Assembly (NCBI GenBank): GCA_033063855.1
Contig: CP093829.1
Span: 16,647,537-16,711,536 of the forward strand
Length of the DNA: 64,000 nucleotides
From: Smittia aterrima
Lineage: Eukaryota; Arthropoda; Insecta; Diptera; Chironomidae
Direction: 5' to 3'
Shown piece by piece: positions 1 to 15,200 of this stretch (within the stretch, counting starts at the first letter, position 1; the number at the start of each line of letters is the position of its first letter). The translations under genes and the position numbers were made by a program. The notes beneath the pieces were generated by a model. That model ran no database searches. It was not told where the DNA came from and saw only the letters and a list, made by a program, of their open reading frames with translations.

Positions 1-1333
1 GTGCAATGAAACTTGCAGCCAAATCGCATCTATATCTGTCGAAATTTATGCAAAACCACAGCCGACATTCCACCGTCCATTCAAATTGAAAAGAATAAGA
101 GTTTAAGCGAACATGATATGTCGTGTAAATTAAAAATCAGTTTGAGAGAAAAGATCTCGTTCGCTTGGTTCCCAAAATTAAACATCATATTTCTCGAGAG
201 CAACCGCGAACAGACGAAGAACGAATGGAATGAAAGAATACGAAATGCTTAAGCTCGAGGGCTATTAAAATATCATGTAAGGCATATAAGAACGAGACGA
301 ATAAAGACGAACAATTCTCAAGAGCTCGTTCCTCTTAAGCATCTCAACTCTCGAAATTCGCAAAAAAAATATTTTGAAGAATTTCGAATCTACGAATTTC
401 TCGTTTAGAATTTTTCACTCACTAAACATGTTTGCCTTCCTGCCCTCAAAGCCAAAGATGGAAGGAAGATCATTGAATAACTTTCGTGCTCACTTCAAGA
501 TTGATTATGCATGATTTCTTCTTGATGGACTTTCCTGAGGAAAAATGTTCTACAACGAAATCAATTTATCTCTTTCAGTCCTAACACTCATTGTTGATGT
601 TTTTTTAATATTCACAGTTCTTGGAATGTTTTAATATACTTGGCTTTTTTCTTTTTTGATTTGATATCACAAAAGTGTTGTGAATAGAAATAAGAGAACA
701 AGGAGAAGGTAAACGTAACAGAAAATTATTAGCGAAGAGTCTTTTGTTTCGTCGAGCGATTTTAGGGCGCGGGTACGTGCAGAGAGTAAACGTAAAAAGC
801 ATTTTTCTTTCGCGAAAAAAAAACGAAAGAATTGAATGCAAGCTGTGGTCTGAAAATTGGAATGTTAAACTGTTAAACAGTAGCTGACGGCTTTTTATGT
901 GTAGGCTTCAAGCCTGGCACAAATACATTTAGCATTTGATTGCTCAGCGGAGATATTGTGAGTGATAAAAATGTTTTCTTAATTGGTCGACCTTTTTGTC
1001 GATCATAAATTAGGCTTTGGCGATGGATGAACTCTTTTTTCGTTTCTTCTTCTCGTGACCCTCAAAGCGAAAAGCGCTCGTGGCTTTGGAATGTTCATTC
1101 GTTCGTTCTTTAGGCGTTGCAAGGGCAGATTCACAGAGCGGAGCAAATATTTGAACTCATGTTTGCTATTCATAACAGCAAAGTCTTTCTTTCCGCAAGA
1201 CATAAAATCATTCGCCGCTCGAAGTAGAAGAAAACGTCAAGCAAAATGTGAGTGCATGAATTGAGGCATTTTCAATCGAACGCGTTCAACTTTACTTATC
1301 ACGAAGTTGAAAGCAGAAACGAGGAAGAGTAAC

Positions 1334-1348
1334 AGAGAGAGAGAGAGA
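1334..1348. repeat. (AG)n microsatellite
   Basis: A short uninterrupted AG dinucleotide run in the gene-poor left part of the window. Confidence 0.9.
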
Positions 1349-4300
1349 AGCAAATGATTTGTGCATTCCATTTCGCCATGCCACATCAAGTTACAATCGG
1401 TTGCACTTATGATTGAAAGTCGGCACGAATTCCGCAAATAACTTTTGTTGTGACTCGCGAAAATCTTGTCTTCATCTCCAACGTGTTTCTATTTCGAGCG
1501 GCAAAAACATTCCACACGTTGTCGAGTAGCGAATTCAGTCCGATCTACAAAACGAATCAGCATCGGCACGTGAACCTCGCTCGTCGAAGGTGTGGCGAAC
1601 AAAAACGTTATTCAGTTTTATCGAGTTTCCATTGAAATGCTGAGGGACGCGTCCGTCGTCGACAATAAGAGAGTCGAGTCAAGTTCCATAGAAATCGGAT
1701 GTGAGCGACAGGAAATTAGCTTTTGGTGATTTGTTCAGATCGTAGTTGAGTCACTAAATCGATTTTCAGAGCTCTTCAATTGCGCATTTGGCGTTGATGT
1801 CATTTGAAAAAAATTCTTTTTTCTCTTCACGAGAAAACACTTGAAGCGTCAACTCGAGACAAGACTTCTTTTGACGAACGAGTTTATTTGTTCAATAATA
1901 AAGCTACTACCTTAGTCTCATAATTAAAGCGATCTAGAAGCAGGAAAGACAGTCAGAAATTGGATATTTGGTTACGTAATGCAACGAGAAACATAATTTG
2001 TCATGTCGACTGAAAAATTGTTTATTAAATCACGTTTCATACGAAGCAGTCGCATAAATAAAATTGGCCTCAGCATGCAAACAATTCGAAACGTCATCGA
2101 GATAAGGCATCGTCTTCAATCAGGCGAAGACGAAAATTTAAATTTAAAGAAACGAGGTCTGAGAGGCGAGGATTCGTGAAACAATTTCAGTTTCGTTGTG
2201 CAGCATCGCAATCTGCAACTCCCGCTTGTTTCCATTTGTAATTTTGCTTCGTTGAATGCAAATCGAAAAGCTTTGGAATTGTCCAAACTTCAACACAGCG
2301 GATGGTATGAAATAAATTTTCGAGTGTACGAGAAGAGCTTCTGGTTTTTGCATTCGTCGTTCGTTCTTTTTCAACGCTCGCTTGCTCCATCAATTCTCAT
2401 TCTCTAAAGAATAATTTTTCGTTCTTCCTTCGGAGAAGCAATAAAAATTTTATGTTTATTTCGTTCTTCCCAAATCGTCCCCGCGAAACCAGAAATTGAG
2501 CTTCTCCTCTCCCCATCATGTTGAATAACATTACACGTTTCATCATACGTGAGGGAAATATTTTATCGGAAAGGGCAGCAGCCCAGAGAAGAATTGTTGT
2601 GTAATATTCATTTGAAGTCGTTTTCTTTTCCTTCGTCCCGGTCGAGTCATCTCTCTCGAAAATAAAAATGATCTTCGTTGCTTGTTTTTCTCGTTTATTT
2701 TTTCGATTGCCCAGCCATCAGAAGTAGCAGCCTCGTCGATTGAAACGACAGGAAAAATTTCATTAATAAATTTCGCTCGCTTCCTTCTTGCGCAAGAAAA
2801 AAAACCTGCACCGCGATTCACCTTAAATCATTTGAATTCTTTGTACATTTTTGGTGTTTTTCTTTTCTTTTGCTTGCTCTCTTGTCGATATGATAACGAA
2901 GCAAGCTTGAGCACGAAATTGAAAAATAACGAAAAATCGGACTTGGAGAAAAACTCGAATTTCTGGTCACCAAATGGCGGGAAAAAATAAGTTTCATTTT
3001 AGGTCGTCTTATAAAATCGAACATACACGTTCACGCTGGCTTTTTGGCGTTTTTCTCTTCGTTTTTGGCAAATGCGCGATTTCTCTTTTCTTTAGCAAAA
3101 CCGAAGAAGAAAGAAAAGTTGATAAACAATTTCGATTTCATGCGCGGTTTCTAACGCGAATGATAAGCGAGCTGCTGGGACTCGTTTCATGTTGTTCAAC
3201 ATATGAACTAGATCGGAACAATTTTTTTCCTCCTCATGCAGCCATTAAAATTTATCAAGACATTTGCATTTGATCGAAATCAATATCGCCGGTAAGAAAA
3301 GTTATGATTTATTCACGTCGGAATGAGTTTAAGTCGGCAAGAAAACGTGCAAGTCGATGTTTCTTCGCAAGATTTGCATTTTTAATGTTAATCACGGACC
3401 TTAGAACCGCTTTAATCTCTCTTAAATGATTTTCTTTCTCGTAATTTATTTAATCGCGCGGCTCTCGAAGATGTAAAAATATTAATAAACGCAAGTGCCC
3501 GCAAGAGATTAAAGAGTGGATTCGTTCGCTAATAATATCGAACGTTCTGTTCGTGCTCGAGCATTTCGCGCATTACGCAACGAATGATAAATCGATTCAT
3601 CGTTCCATCATTGTCAGATGCCAGCACGTTTAGAATGATGATACTGGTTTGCGGACTCGATATTCTCACGCATCTTGCGAGAAACGTGAAGATCGTAGTG
3701 AACACAAAAAATATGTTACACGATCTGCAATGTCTCAGCGTCGCGAATCTTTTTTATTTTCGCTGCCTCGTCTCTCGTATCAATTATCTTCAATCTCTCA
3801 CATTCATTAAATTCAGAAATGATAATCAATAACATGATTTTTATCTCTGATCGGCTCTCGTGAACGTTCAATCGTTTTGAAGGAAGAATTTTGCGTGGAG
3901 AAATTTTCTCTCTCAAGCGATCACATGGAAAATCTGATCAATAAACAATTTAATTGATTTATCATAAACTCTTTCTCCTTCAGTCGTCGTCAGACTCAAC
4001 TTTTATAAAGTCTCTCATAAAGTATCTCAATCGAGATCATTAAATAATGGCGTAATTACTCTATCTCTCTCACGACGATGGATGTGATTAGATTTCTGTG
4101 GCATCAGAAGAACAAACGAGAATCAGTTGCGCGATGGGAAAAATCGAATCGAAACGAAAGAAAACTTTGTTGATGTGAAATGACAAATTTTTCAATAGTT
4201 TCTGCTTGTGGGAAAGCGTCGACGACGATGTCTATGGAATGTCACTTGTTTCACATGAAATTGATTAGCAATTTACACGCAACGGTTGATAAAATTGTCA

Positions 4301-7300
4301 ATCACTTCATTTCGAAATACTAAAGAAAAATAAAAAAAAAAGTTAATCCACATTTTTCTGCTCGCCTAAGCGTTTTGCTTTGAAAGGTGTGCCCGAAGCC
4401 ATGAAATGGATTCAACTTCCATTAATGAATTCCAAACTCTTCGAATTGCCGGTTATCGGGAAAGAAAACATTCCAAAATAAACCAAATGGCTAAGAAGAA
4501 GCGTCGAGAAAAGAAAAATGATTTAAACATTTTTAAACGCAAAGGCACAAAAACTCCATCGGAAATTATAATGTTGCTTCTGGATAATTTTTTACCAACA
4601 CGCAAATGGTGTATTAAGGGATGGTTAAAGTTAATTTTCAATCTTTTTTATTGTTTTCGGAATCTCGGAGAGTTTTCTTCTTCATCGTTCGTTTGAATCT
4701 TTCTCACTTACTCCGGGCCAAACAAAAACTTAATGAATAAACTTCATAATGTTGTTTGACTTCTAGATTTGAGTTTTGCTGCTGCTTTGTGGCTTGCGGC
4801 GAATATTCTTCTCCATTAATAAGGATGCTCTGAAATCAGCGAAGAAACTCGAAACGGAGATTTATAATTTAAAATTATATGGACGTTGTTTGCCTTCGCT
4901 CTACCCTCGAAACCAAAAAAAGCGAAATGAAGCAAAGCAACAACGGGCCCATTTGCACACACACCGGATATTACAATTTATAATTCTGGAAAAGGCATTT
5001 TATGCTTCTTCGCTCCCCATCATCATCATCGTCTCGAGAGGAGAGTCAGCGAAATGTAAGACAAGAAGTTAATTAACATGCAAACAATTTATAAAAATAT
5101 GCTGTACAACAACATAAATCTTTTTGCATTATGGGATGAAATGGGCAATTCGGCTTGTCTCTTGTTTGCATTTTATCATTTGATTTCTCCTCCTCGCGCG
5201 ACTTTAATTGTTTTCGAATTATACGATTTATTGAGCTGCAATGTTGTTTCAAGGCTATCTCTCAATCAGATCAAGCAAAGCATGGAATTTCTGCTTATCG
5301 CTTCTTGATGTTTTCATTGCCCGTTGTAACAGAAATGAATTATCTGATGCAATTTTAATTTCAGTCGAGTGACGTCAGGCTACTGGTCGTTCGCATTTGC
5401 TCGTTCTTTTCCTTCTCTTAAACCGTAAAGCGAAACGTCTGCTCGCTGATGTAAACAGGATTTTCATTTATGTTGTTAATTTAAATTTAAATGATTTTGC
5501 CGCTGGCTTCATCAATAACGCAAAAGGCGGACGAAAAGCAGCAGACGATAGACGTGAGGAATGCGCAGGGAGATGAGATTCATAATTAATGGAAAAAGAC
5601 TCAACTTGAGCTTTGGAGCTGAAGAGAAATTTCTGTTTGGTTTCGGTACAGTTCCATGGTCATCAGACGATAAAGCAAACATCGTTCGAGTGGCCATAAA
5701 AAATGCCGGAGACAATGTCGACACACAAAACCAATGGAATGTTGTTCCGATTTTGCAGAGAGTGTGTGAGTTTGAGAGCTTCGAAGCGAAATACGAAAAA
5801 AAAAATATCTTCAATGATCGAAGCAGGGAAAAATGTCGCTGTCTTGATCGAACGATAATAATTTATTCTAATTTTGTGCTTGCCGATGATGTGGCGCCAA
5901 TCTCGAAATAGAAGAGCAACGCTTGATTGTTAGTTGTCGATCGTCTCATGACGACAATTCACAGTTAAACATGATAAGAGATTACTAGAATTATTTGTAG
6001 CAAGCAGCTTGTATTTAAACGTAAATCGATGTCAGCCAGTTCAGTGTCTGAAGGCAAGCGTTTGAGAGAGAGATTTATTTGGGGCGATTGACACTTGCAC
6101 AACGCTCGTGACATTAAGTAAGCTAAACTCCATTTTTCAATCGCCAATGACACGAATCTTAATCCACGATTTGAAAGCAATACTCTCAAGCTGTGGAATT
6201 CGGAATTCCAGATGGCTCAGACTTAATTAAATTAATAACCTTTTCAAGTGGGCTTAATTCGGCTCCGCGCGTTTCATGTAATTATCCGGTCAAAAACTGT
6301 TCTTTAATTGAAATGACTTCATTCGATTCCGCACAGCTCGTTGCTCCAATAGCTCAAATTTCCTAAAGCTTAATTTCGTTTCAATGAGTTATGAGTTGAT
6401 GTTGTATGAAAGACTTTTTTGATTTGCGCTCGAAGGAGCTCAAAGGTGACATCTGAGTGAAGATTTTTTTATTTTTGGGAAGAACAATTAACGAAGACAC
6501 ACCAGAATATTATGCAAATGAGTATTCATGACAGTTCTTTTCTTCATCTTTCCCTCTCAATCAACCATTAGATGAAAACTGACTTTGCAGAAATTTTTCT
6601 TCTTCAAAGAAATCAAATTTCAATTTTAATTATTGAATGAGGCTCTTGCGTGTGGGTTGAAGTGTACAGCTGGGAATTAACAGAGAAATATTTCTCTCCA
6701 GGTGTTGCGACCATTGCATGAATGATGAGGAGGCAAAGAAGAAATCGAGCGTCGATTTCAGAGCTAACACGAAGTGTGAAGTCATCGTTTAGCAGGTCCA
6801 AAGCAGATCTTTATCGCTGGGGCTTTTTATAGTGTGATGCTTGATTGCCAAGGAAATTAAAATATCTTTCGATCGACTCTCCGGTTTCTTTCTTTCTTTT
6901 AATGGCACAACTCCCCACTGACCATACATGGAAGCTTGAGCCTTCTCTCCGCTCCAAACCTCGATTGAATCTCATTAATGCTTTTCATCTCTCGCGGAAT
7001 AATTTTCATTAACAAAAACATAAAAAACGAGATTTAAACTTCTTCAGTTATTCATAATTTTACTCTTCTTTTCACCTTCATTTCCATAAAAGTAAATTTG
7101 AATATGCAAACTGTGGTGAAAATTTATGAAGAGAAAAAAAAATGGAAAACATCTTCAGGGCTCATCGTACTGTTAAACGAGCTCTTGTTTGAAAGGCCCG
7201 GAACATAAATGAAATGACAAATATTGGCGTGGACGTTTGTGTTAATTGGGTGACGTGACGATCGTCTTTTCTTTCTCAATGTTGCTCTCTCATCATCGCT

Positions 7301-10300
7301 ATCTCGCTGCTTTCGAGAGTTTGAAGATGGATGAAATAGTTCGCTTTTATCAGTCGCCACGAGACGCCAAGCGAAAGAAAAGAAAGAGCCGGTTATTGTG
7401 GGAATGTGAATAATGAGTTTTCACATATTGCTCTTCGCTTTCATGAACCCGCGGCGAGCTTCATTGTAAATCGTCCATGTCCAAGTCTGAATAATTTTTA
7501 TTATGTCACTACGATTTGCAATGTTGTACAATTCCATTGCGATTATTCACCCGCAAAATTTTCGCGTTCTCTTTTCTTTTGGAATTGCGAACAAACACAA
7601 CGAGACGATGGAGGAATTTGCGAGGAGGTGAAGTATCAAAATGAAAGAAAACAAAAATGTTTTCTCGCCCATCCCGCGATTAGATTGTGGATAAGAAACG
7701 TTTTGAAAATGTGTCAGAGTGTAATTAAGATTGAAAATGATACCGCGTCGATTGACATTCTTCGAGTTTCGGATGACGTCAAATCTTTGGTTTGAATGAG
7801 TTATGAATCAGGAATGAGCGATCACAACCGCGAGCTTAGCCTTGAGAAATGTGATTTGGTTTGTTTCATATAGCAACGGTTGCTGTGGATTTTATCGTTG
7901 ATATATCTCACAAAACATTTCGTTTCATTGAGAGCCCAGCAAGGAAACGTCTCGAGTCTCGAAACGTTGCTCAATATCGCCAACCTGTTGAAGCCGTCTC
8001 GAGCTGGGAGAATGAACAGAATGACTCGAAATTCAATCAACGATCACGACGAATGCTAACAACAAGAACAATTAACCTGAACTTGCTGCGGTCGAGACAG
8101 TTGTGTCAGGTTTGTGGGCGATCATCGGCAAAATTAGATTAAAAGTCAATTAAAATATTATTCAATCATCTCGATTTTTCGAAACTTTCGGAATTCAGAC
8201 TAAGCGAGAAGTCCATCAAACCGATTGTTGATGGAATGTAGTCGCAAACCGCTTTTCAGACGCTTCAGCCATTAGGCGCATTCGATTTTTAAATTAAGTT
8301 TCGTGTTTTTCTTCTTTTGAAACTTTGGAAAAATGAGCAGGTATGTCAATTCTGGTCGTCGTTGAGCGATTACTGCTACGTTTAATATCTTCTTATTGAA
8401 GAACTTAGTCATCGGCTGATGAGTGAGTTGCTTCCTTCAAAATCATCGACACACCCGTCAAATTATTTGTGAAGCATTAATTATTCGATTATCGTACAAT
8501 GGAGAAGTCGTAGAGATTGTGTTGATGTATACGGTAAAGTCAAATCGCAGCTCAAACTCAACAAGTTGCCAACAAGCGGAGCACTTCATTTCATCATTTA
8601 GATTCCGCATTAACACATTCAACTGACTTGGAAAACTTCAAGCTCCTCACATCAAACATTGATTCACACCGTCAGAAATTCCATTCGCGAGAGTCAGCGA
8701 CTCCGCTTTTAATTTTTTTTTTGATTCACGCGTTGCTACTTGTGAATTCTTCGACTCCGACTGTGCGAGAAGCGAGTTTCTCCTCCCCTCACGATAAGGA
8801 CATCGATTAATTAAACAATTAACTTATCGCAAGCAATAAATCAATTAACCGGCTAATTAATTAATTCTACTTCTTCATTGTAAGGTGACATGTGAGTTCG
8901 TTTTTCTTCCAACGACTTCTCTCGATAATTACTCGCTTTTCAACCTGAATTCGTATTCTTCTTATCGTTAATAAGCCGCGCTTCACTTTTCCTCCCAGTC
9001 AGGAAATTTATGACTTCTACTAAGTTGAGGAATTGTTTTAATTAAGTATCAATTGAAGTAGAGGAAACGCTGCGATTAATCTCTTGGTAATTGCTAATTG
9101 TCGCCGGTTGAAGACCGTCAGCGAATAAATTTCTTTCCGTTAATATCAAGTGACAGAACGGCGTTTGATTGCAACGTGCCAATTAGCGTTTCATTCAAGA
9201 AACGACATTTAAATACTGATTATCAGTTCAGTGCGTCTCTCGGTAGCTCTGAATCAACAGATCTCTTATCATCGTCGTTTCATTTCAGCAGATGTTGAGT
9301 TTCTCTCTGCGTTTTGTTTCATTTCCCCTTTTCGTGCAGAGGAATTTCGGTTAAAGTGTGATAATCTCATCAAAGCGTTTGAACATTTGGAAAATGTAGG
9401 ACATGGAAGGAACAATGCAATGCGCATTCCTTCGTTCGTCTTTCTCATGCGGCGGATCTCCGATGCGATCATCAGCCACGACCCTTACAAAATCGTAAAC
9501 ACATCATGGCTTCGAGGAATTTTTTTTACCTGCGAGTTTATAACTTTACCTGTTGCCTCGACTTCGTTTTGTTTAGATATCTACGATCGCATTAATGAAG
9601 AAAACAAAAATTTTCGCTCTGAGACTCAGGAGAAGATGATCGAAATTAGGCCCGGCAGGTTTATCAACCAACAATCATTTAAATTCATGAGTTTCTCTCG
9701 AAAGAAGAAATTATTATTTTCATTTCATTTTATTTTTCTCTCGAGATGATTGCGGATTCCGGGAACAATCAGAGATTCTTGTGAAGCTTTAGTGAGTCGC
9801 AAGAGAATCTAAATGTACGCATAAATATGTCGGACGAACACCTGGGGACTTTATCGGACGAATTTCTAGCGAAATATGCTGATCAGGCTTTCTTTTGTCA
9901 TGTCCATGGGTGTTGCCGCGAGTTGTTTCACTCCTTCGAAACGTGATCGGAGAGCGCTTTGCTGTTCGCTTTTGGCCATTAAATCAATTACAAACTTTAT
10001 TAGCGATTCAGATGCACTTGAAAGCGACTGATACGGCCCACAATCTCTCGCCGCTGCCGTTGCACAATTCATAGTAAATCTTTTTCTTGAAATGTCAACT
10101 ACCACATTTTTTTCATTCGAATGTGATCATTAGACAATATTGAATGAGAAACAACTCGAACTCATTTCGATTCGTAGAAAACTTTACATAACTGTGCAAA
10201 TATTTGGCTCTGAATGGCGCACACGAAAAAAATAAAGAAATATGAAGTCGTTAACACTAAATTGTCATTTTTCAAAACTGATTTTTATGCTCGATTTATG

Positions 10301-11646
10301 CTTTTTCTGCTGTTTTACGTAACGGCAGAGCTTAAAGTTAAGCAATTTGTCACATTTTCGGCACATTAAGCGCTGACTAATCGACTTGAGTAAGCAAATC
10401 AAGTATTTCCTATCATCATAGACGACAAACACTGACGTCGTCGTTAGCTACTTAATTATTCAATCTGAGCTTGAAATGACCACGTGAGAAGCGATTCTCA
10501 TTTTAACCTCGCATTTCTTTCCCGCTCTCAGTTCGCTGACGCATTATGCAATTTTCCAAATGGCTTCGCAACTGTTCTGATAAAAAAATGTTTATTTTAA
10601 TTAAGGTCACGACGATCGGAGCTCTGCTCGGCTTCTTGAAAGAAAAATATATTTTAAAATGAAGCACAAATCGCGACACGTTTTTTTTTCATACAAAAAT
10701 TTCTTAAAAACGGGCAAAAGGAGAAGAAAAATGCCTCATAATTCGAAGCCACAATTTTTTTTCCTTCCATCATCACATTTCAACCGGACTTTTTTTTACT
10801 TCTCTTTTCTCTTGTCGTTCGAATGCCGGGCGTCACCCTGTGAAGGAATGCCACAATCACTGACATGAAATTCCATTTTAAAAACAACGCTTTTAGAGCA
10901 ACAACAACGAAGTATATTTCTCGGCTGAAGGTATGGACGCGATTTGGAACGATGTAGAATGAGAAAAATGTGTGCTTCGCGTAGCGTGAGCGTGTGGTTG
11001 TGACTGAAATCGAATGAATGCATACAGGGTGCCTCTCTGTGAGCCCATCGTAGATTTCTTTAAAAAAAACTCTTTCTTCCTCTTCGACTCACCATTTTTG
11101 TGGATAAATCTTTCTCCTCGTGAAACTCAATCCTCATAAATTAATCCAAATTAATGCGATACGGGTCCGTTGGAAAAGTTGTGCCTTAATTGCGCAAATC
11201 TTCTTTCAACACCTCGTGCTTGTATCGGGGTCGAAATCAAATGCGATCGAGTGAATAATTTGCAGTCACTTGTTGATCTCTAACAATCTTGTCACTTCGT
11301 TCACTACCGAAAACTTCTATCTCTCTCCCTCACTCTCGGCAAATTATTTTAATGTATGCACAAAATATTCGGGTCAATGCGTTTATGTTTTTATTATTGG
11401 AATTTCGATGCTCGAAACTTTTTCACTTTGCCGTTTCGTCGTCAAAAATCAATTTCACTTAATCTATGTTAAAGCTCTCTTTGCTTTCTTTCACCTTTGT
11501 GGTTTTCATTTCTCTTTCCCAAAAGTTGAATTTTTAATTTTTTTTCTTCTAAAATAAAATTATTTCTTTTTTGAACTTAACACTCTTTAAGAAGTTTTTC
11601 CACGTTCATCAGTTTTCACAAAAATCAAGTTTTTTTTTCTTCTTCG

Positions 11647-11664
11647 GAATGAATGAATGAATGA
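11647..11664. repeat. (GAAT)n tetranucleotide repeat
   Basis: Four tandem GAAT units and a partial fifth, in non-coding DNA. Confidence 0.85.
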
Positions 11665-12211
11665 AAATGTTCTTCGACAATTTTCTCAGTTCAATTGCCT
11701 ATGATTTCTTCTAAAACTGTTGAATAATATGCTGTCCAGTTCGTTTTTTCTCTTTCGCCTTCTCTTATGCTCAATATGAAATAAATACACAGCAGCAACA
11801 GCAATCACCGCAACCGAAAAACGATTTCGAACCTTGTTTCAAAGAGTTTCTCCAATCGACTAACCGAAAAAAATAAAAACTGGAAAAAATGTATGAATGC
11901 GAATAAAAAATGTTCGTCGATGTATGTTTGAGAAAGAAATATCTTCGGGTTTAAAGTTTCACCAACACAGCTTTGAGAGTTTCACAATTTTTTTTCTTCA
12001 TCATCGTGAGCTTTCTGCGTTGTATTTGTGTTCACATTTTTCTCGTGAGTGAACCTGGAAGACTTTTTTTTTCTTCTTTCTTTCTTCACATAAATATGTG
12101 CGACGATCGTGGTCTCTCGCCGATCAACACGCGGGGTCCAAGACAGAGATAACATGGAAGTATCAATAAGGTTTGGCGCGCGATAGAAAAAGAAAGAGTT
12201 GATGCTTCTGG

Positions 12212-12219
12212 CTTATATA
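12212..12219 (-). promoter_or_regulatory. Candidate TATA box, minus strand
   Basis: Read on the minus strand this is TATATAAG, a full match to the TATAWAAR consensus. About 60 bases downstream an ATG at 12154 opens a frame of 65 codons ending near 11957, rich in lysine and arginine and without a recognised domain. In AT-rich DNA such a motif can arise by chance, and no initiator motif sits at the expected distance, so this is weak. Confidence 0.2.
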
Positions 12220-15200
12220 GACGATCGACTAAGAGAGATCGAGAAATTAATGATCACATGTTTATGCTCTGCTCGTTCACCCTAACGCTTTTCTTCTTAT
12301 AAGCCTCAGATTCGAAGTTATTTGAAGAGCTTGTGCTGAGTAGTCGACAGAGATCTTTGTTAGTGTTCGTTTGGTAAATTCCATTATGATTCTTGTACGA
12401 TTGCTGCTTTCTGAAATAAAAGAAAATATCGCTGATACGAACGTGGTTGTTGTAAAGCATTTTGGTTTCTTTTTCGTTGTCTTCGAGAAGAAAACATTCT
12501 TCGTATTTCTGCTTTCTGCTGTAATTCCGTTTTGATATTCGTGTATATGTTGTTTTTTTCTTCTCCTCTACGTCGTTTTTTTTCTCTCGTCCGAGTAGCA
12601 TTCTCAAAACGAAAATATTTCATAGCCGAAAACACGAGAAGAAAAAAAAACTCGCTTCGAAGCCTAAAATATGTTGGTTCGGGCTTCGGAAGGCAACATA
12701 TAAATTTATATTATGCTTTGATGCTAATATCAGGCTTGCTTCGATAGTGTCGGAGACGGAATGGAATTCTTTCTCTCGCTCTCCACACTCGACGATTTCC
12801 ATTTCCGAGCATTCGATGGGATTTTTATGCTTTTCCCTCAAACGCTCATGAAAATGTATAAATTTCTTTTATTATCATTCGATGTAAAAGCGGATTCCTT
12901 GTAAATTAACGGATAATGTCTCGAGATTGATTTCTTCAGGATGGCAGCAGACGCAAAAAGCTTTTTAGGAAATTCTTTTGCGGCTTAAAAGTTGTTATCG
13001 GGTTCATTGAAATGCCATCGGCTTAACGACGATAGGTGAATTCCAGCTCAACTCGAAGAGCTGCTAATTGAATTATGCGAAGACAAAAAACACAAACAAA
13101 CAAACGAAAAAATGTGTTTCGTATCGCGCCAATCAAATCAACATTTAATGAGGAAGGAAGCTTCAATTAATTTAGAAATGCAACGAGCGAGAAAACGAAG
13201 GAAAAAGTTTAATTAACAGTCAGGAATGTCTTCTACCAATCGCTTTGAAACGAGATTTGAAACGTAATATATACACAAAGTTAATTGCATGAAGCGTTAC
13301 TTCTTCATGACAAGTGACGGGAGCTCCATGCTCTTTGATAGTGGAATGCACGACATTTGATATCGCAGAGATTTTTCTTCGATTGTCCACTCCAGCAGGC
13401 TTCTTCTCCTATCGCTAATTTCCATGTGCGATCGCCACTCTAATTACATGAGAGAGCGAGTGAGATAATTAGACGGAAGATTATTTGGTTCCAATATCTT
13501 TGGGGTAATTGGGAATCATTGGATTTGATTTCCTTGGGCAATCCGGTTCGATAGTGATAAAGTTAGGAGAATAACTCGTCCATGTGGCATGTCTCTCTCC
13601 CTCTAAATCTTTAGCCGTAAAATTGAACATTCAAAAAAGGAGAAAACAAGCAATAGACGCTCGGTCGTTGAAGATGTGTTCGCTCAAAGCCTTTATAATT
13701 TGAAGATTCTTCCAAAAACAATGCTGCTTTTGATATCTGTTGAAGAGAAGAATACAAAAGCGAATGAAAAGAAATTCTGAGTTCTTCTTTCCTCATTCGT
13801 TCTCTTCAAGCAGCGAAGAAATAAACGATTGACTGGGGAACATCAAGAATGCTGTGTTCAGCTCTCGCGTCTTCACCGTTCCTTTTGCTCTTCATGTGTG
13901 CTTGAAGCCTTTTTTATAGTTTGATTTTTAAAACATGAAATTCCTCAAATCGACAACGGCGACGACGACGCAGAGAATAAATTCGTTGGGAGCGGGAATC
14001 GTTCGATAGTAAAATAAAATTTCGGAATATTTTTGGCTATGATTTCTAAATATTTTTACAAACCTTCACCCCAACACTTCCTTCATTCTTATTCAAATCA
14101 TTTCACTTCTTCTCTTCATCATCAATAATCAAAAAACCATCAGATGTGTTTTTCTTCTTGATTAGTTTCGAAGCATCTTTTGTTAATGTTGTTTTAGCAT
14201 TTTTATTGTTGTCGAGATGGACTTGAAATGATTCTTCTTTGAGATGTATCACTTAAAGAATGTCGATATGATAAAACATTGCCTGATAGAGAATCGAGCA
14301 AAGCAAACGAATAAATGAACCAATCACGCAATTGAAATCATAGAGGCGCACACAACACATAACACCTCGCGGCCCGATAACTCTGCGAAAATTTATTGAC
14401 CTCGCCGCTCTCTTATAAGCTCTTGCTCTGTCCCTTCGAGACTATAAGTAAACAATCTTCCGCTTACACGCGGCAATCTTCTCGCTACATATTTTCCGCA
14501 TCATATTCCGCGTCGAGCTCTCTTAGAAAAGCGAAGAAGAGGGAAAAGTAAATAAATAAAATTCCAACTATTTAACGTGGATTTATTCCGCTGATGTTTA
14601 TCTATTTGTTGATTTCGTAGAAACTTTTATTCGCTCAAGAGACAAACTCGTAAAGAAGGTCTTCACAGGCTCACTTAACTTTGTTTTCGCATCGCGTTTA
14701 ATAATGTGTTGGAAAAATTCCGATGAAATTAAAAATATCAAATTTCGCATTAAATTTTCTCTCCCTCACTCACGACCGGCATGTAAAATATTTGCCGAGA
14801 TTAGCCTATTCGCAAAGTTATTTATTGTCAGCTTTGGTAGAATCAGAGGCCACTCAACGAACGTGGCATCATCGCTTTCCTTCCTTCACGAGGCGCATTT
14901 GCAAATCGATTTGAGTTTGCTCAAACTTAATTGCTTTGATGTTATTAAATCAACAAAAGATTAATTGAGCTCTCTTTTTAACATCAAAAGAAACTTTTCA
15001 CCGTGCGTACAAAGATTTGAATTTAAACAAACAAATAAAAAATTTATTTGAGATGAAATAAACTTATTTGATGATTCGAAGCGAAGAAAAATATTTATTG
15101 TGATAATAAATTAGTTGAGCCGCAACGATCCGAATTTATGCTCGCGAGAGTTTTCATTCTTCGAAAATTTATTTCAACAAAATTTTTCTTTTTCGTTAAA

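Noticed and set aside
5561..5911. 116-codon frame in the gene-free block
   Set aside because: No family match that I recognise, and an overlapping frame on the other strand is about as long, as expected by chance.
7406..7795. 129-codon frame in the gene-free block
   Set aside because: No recognisable family, and the composition matches the surrounding non-coding DNA.
9231..9749. 172-codon plus-strand frame in the gene-free block
   Set aside because: No domain, Phe/Ser-rich, no ATG-supported homology, and no splice context. Length alone is not enough in this base composition.
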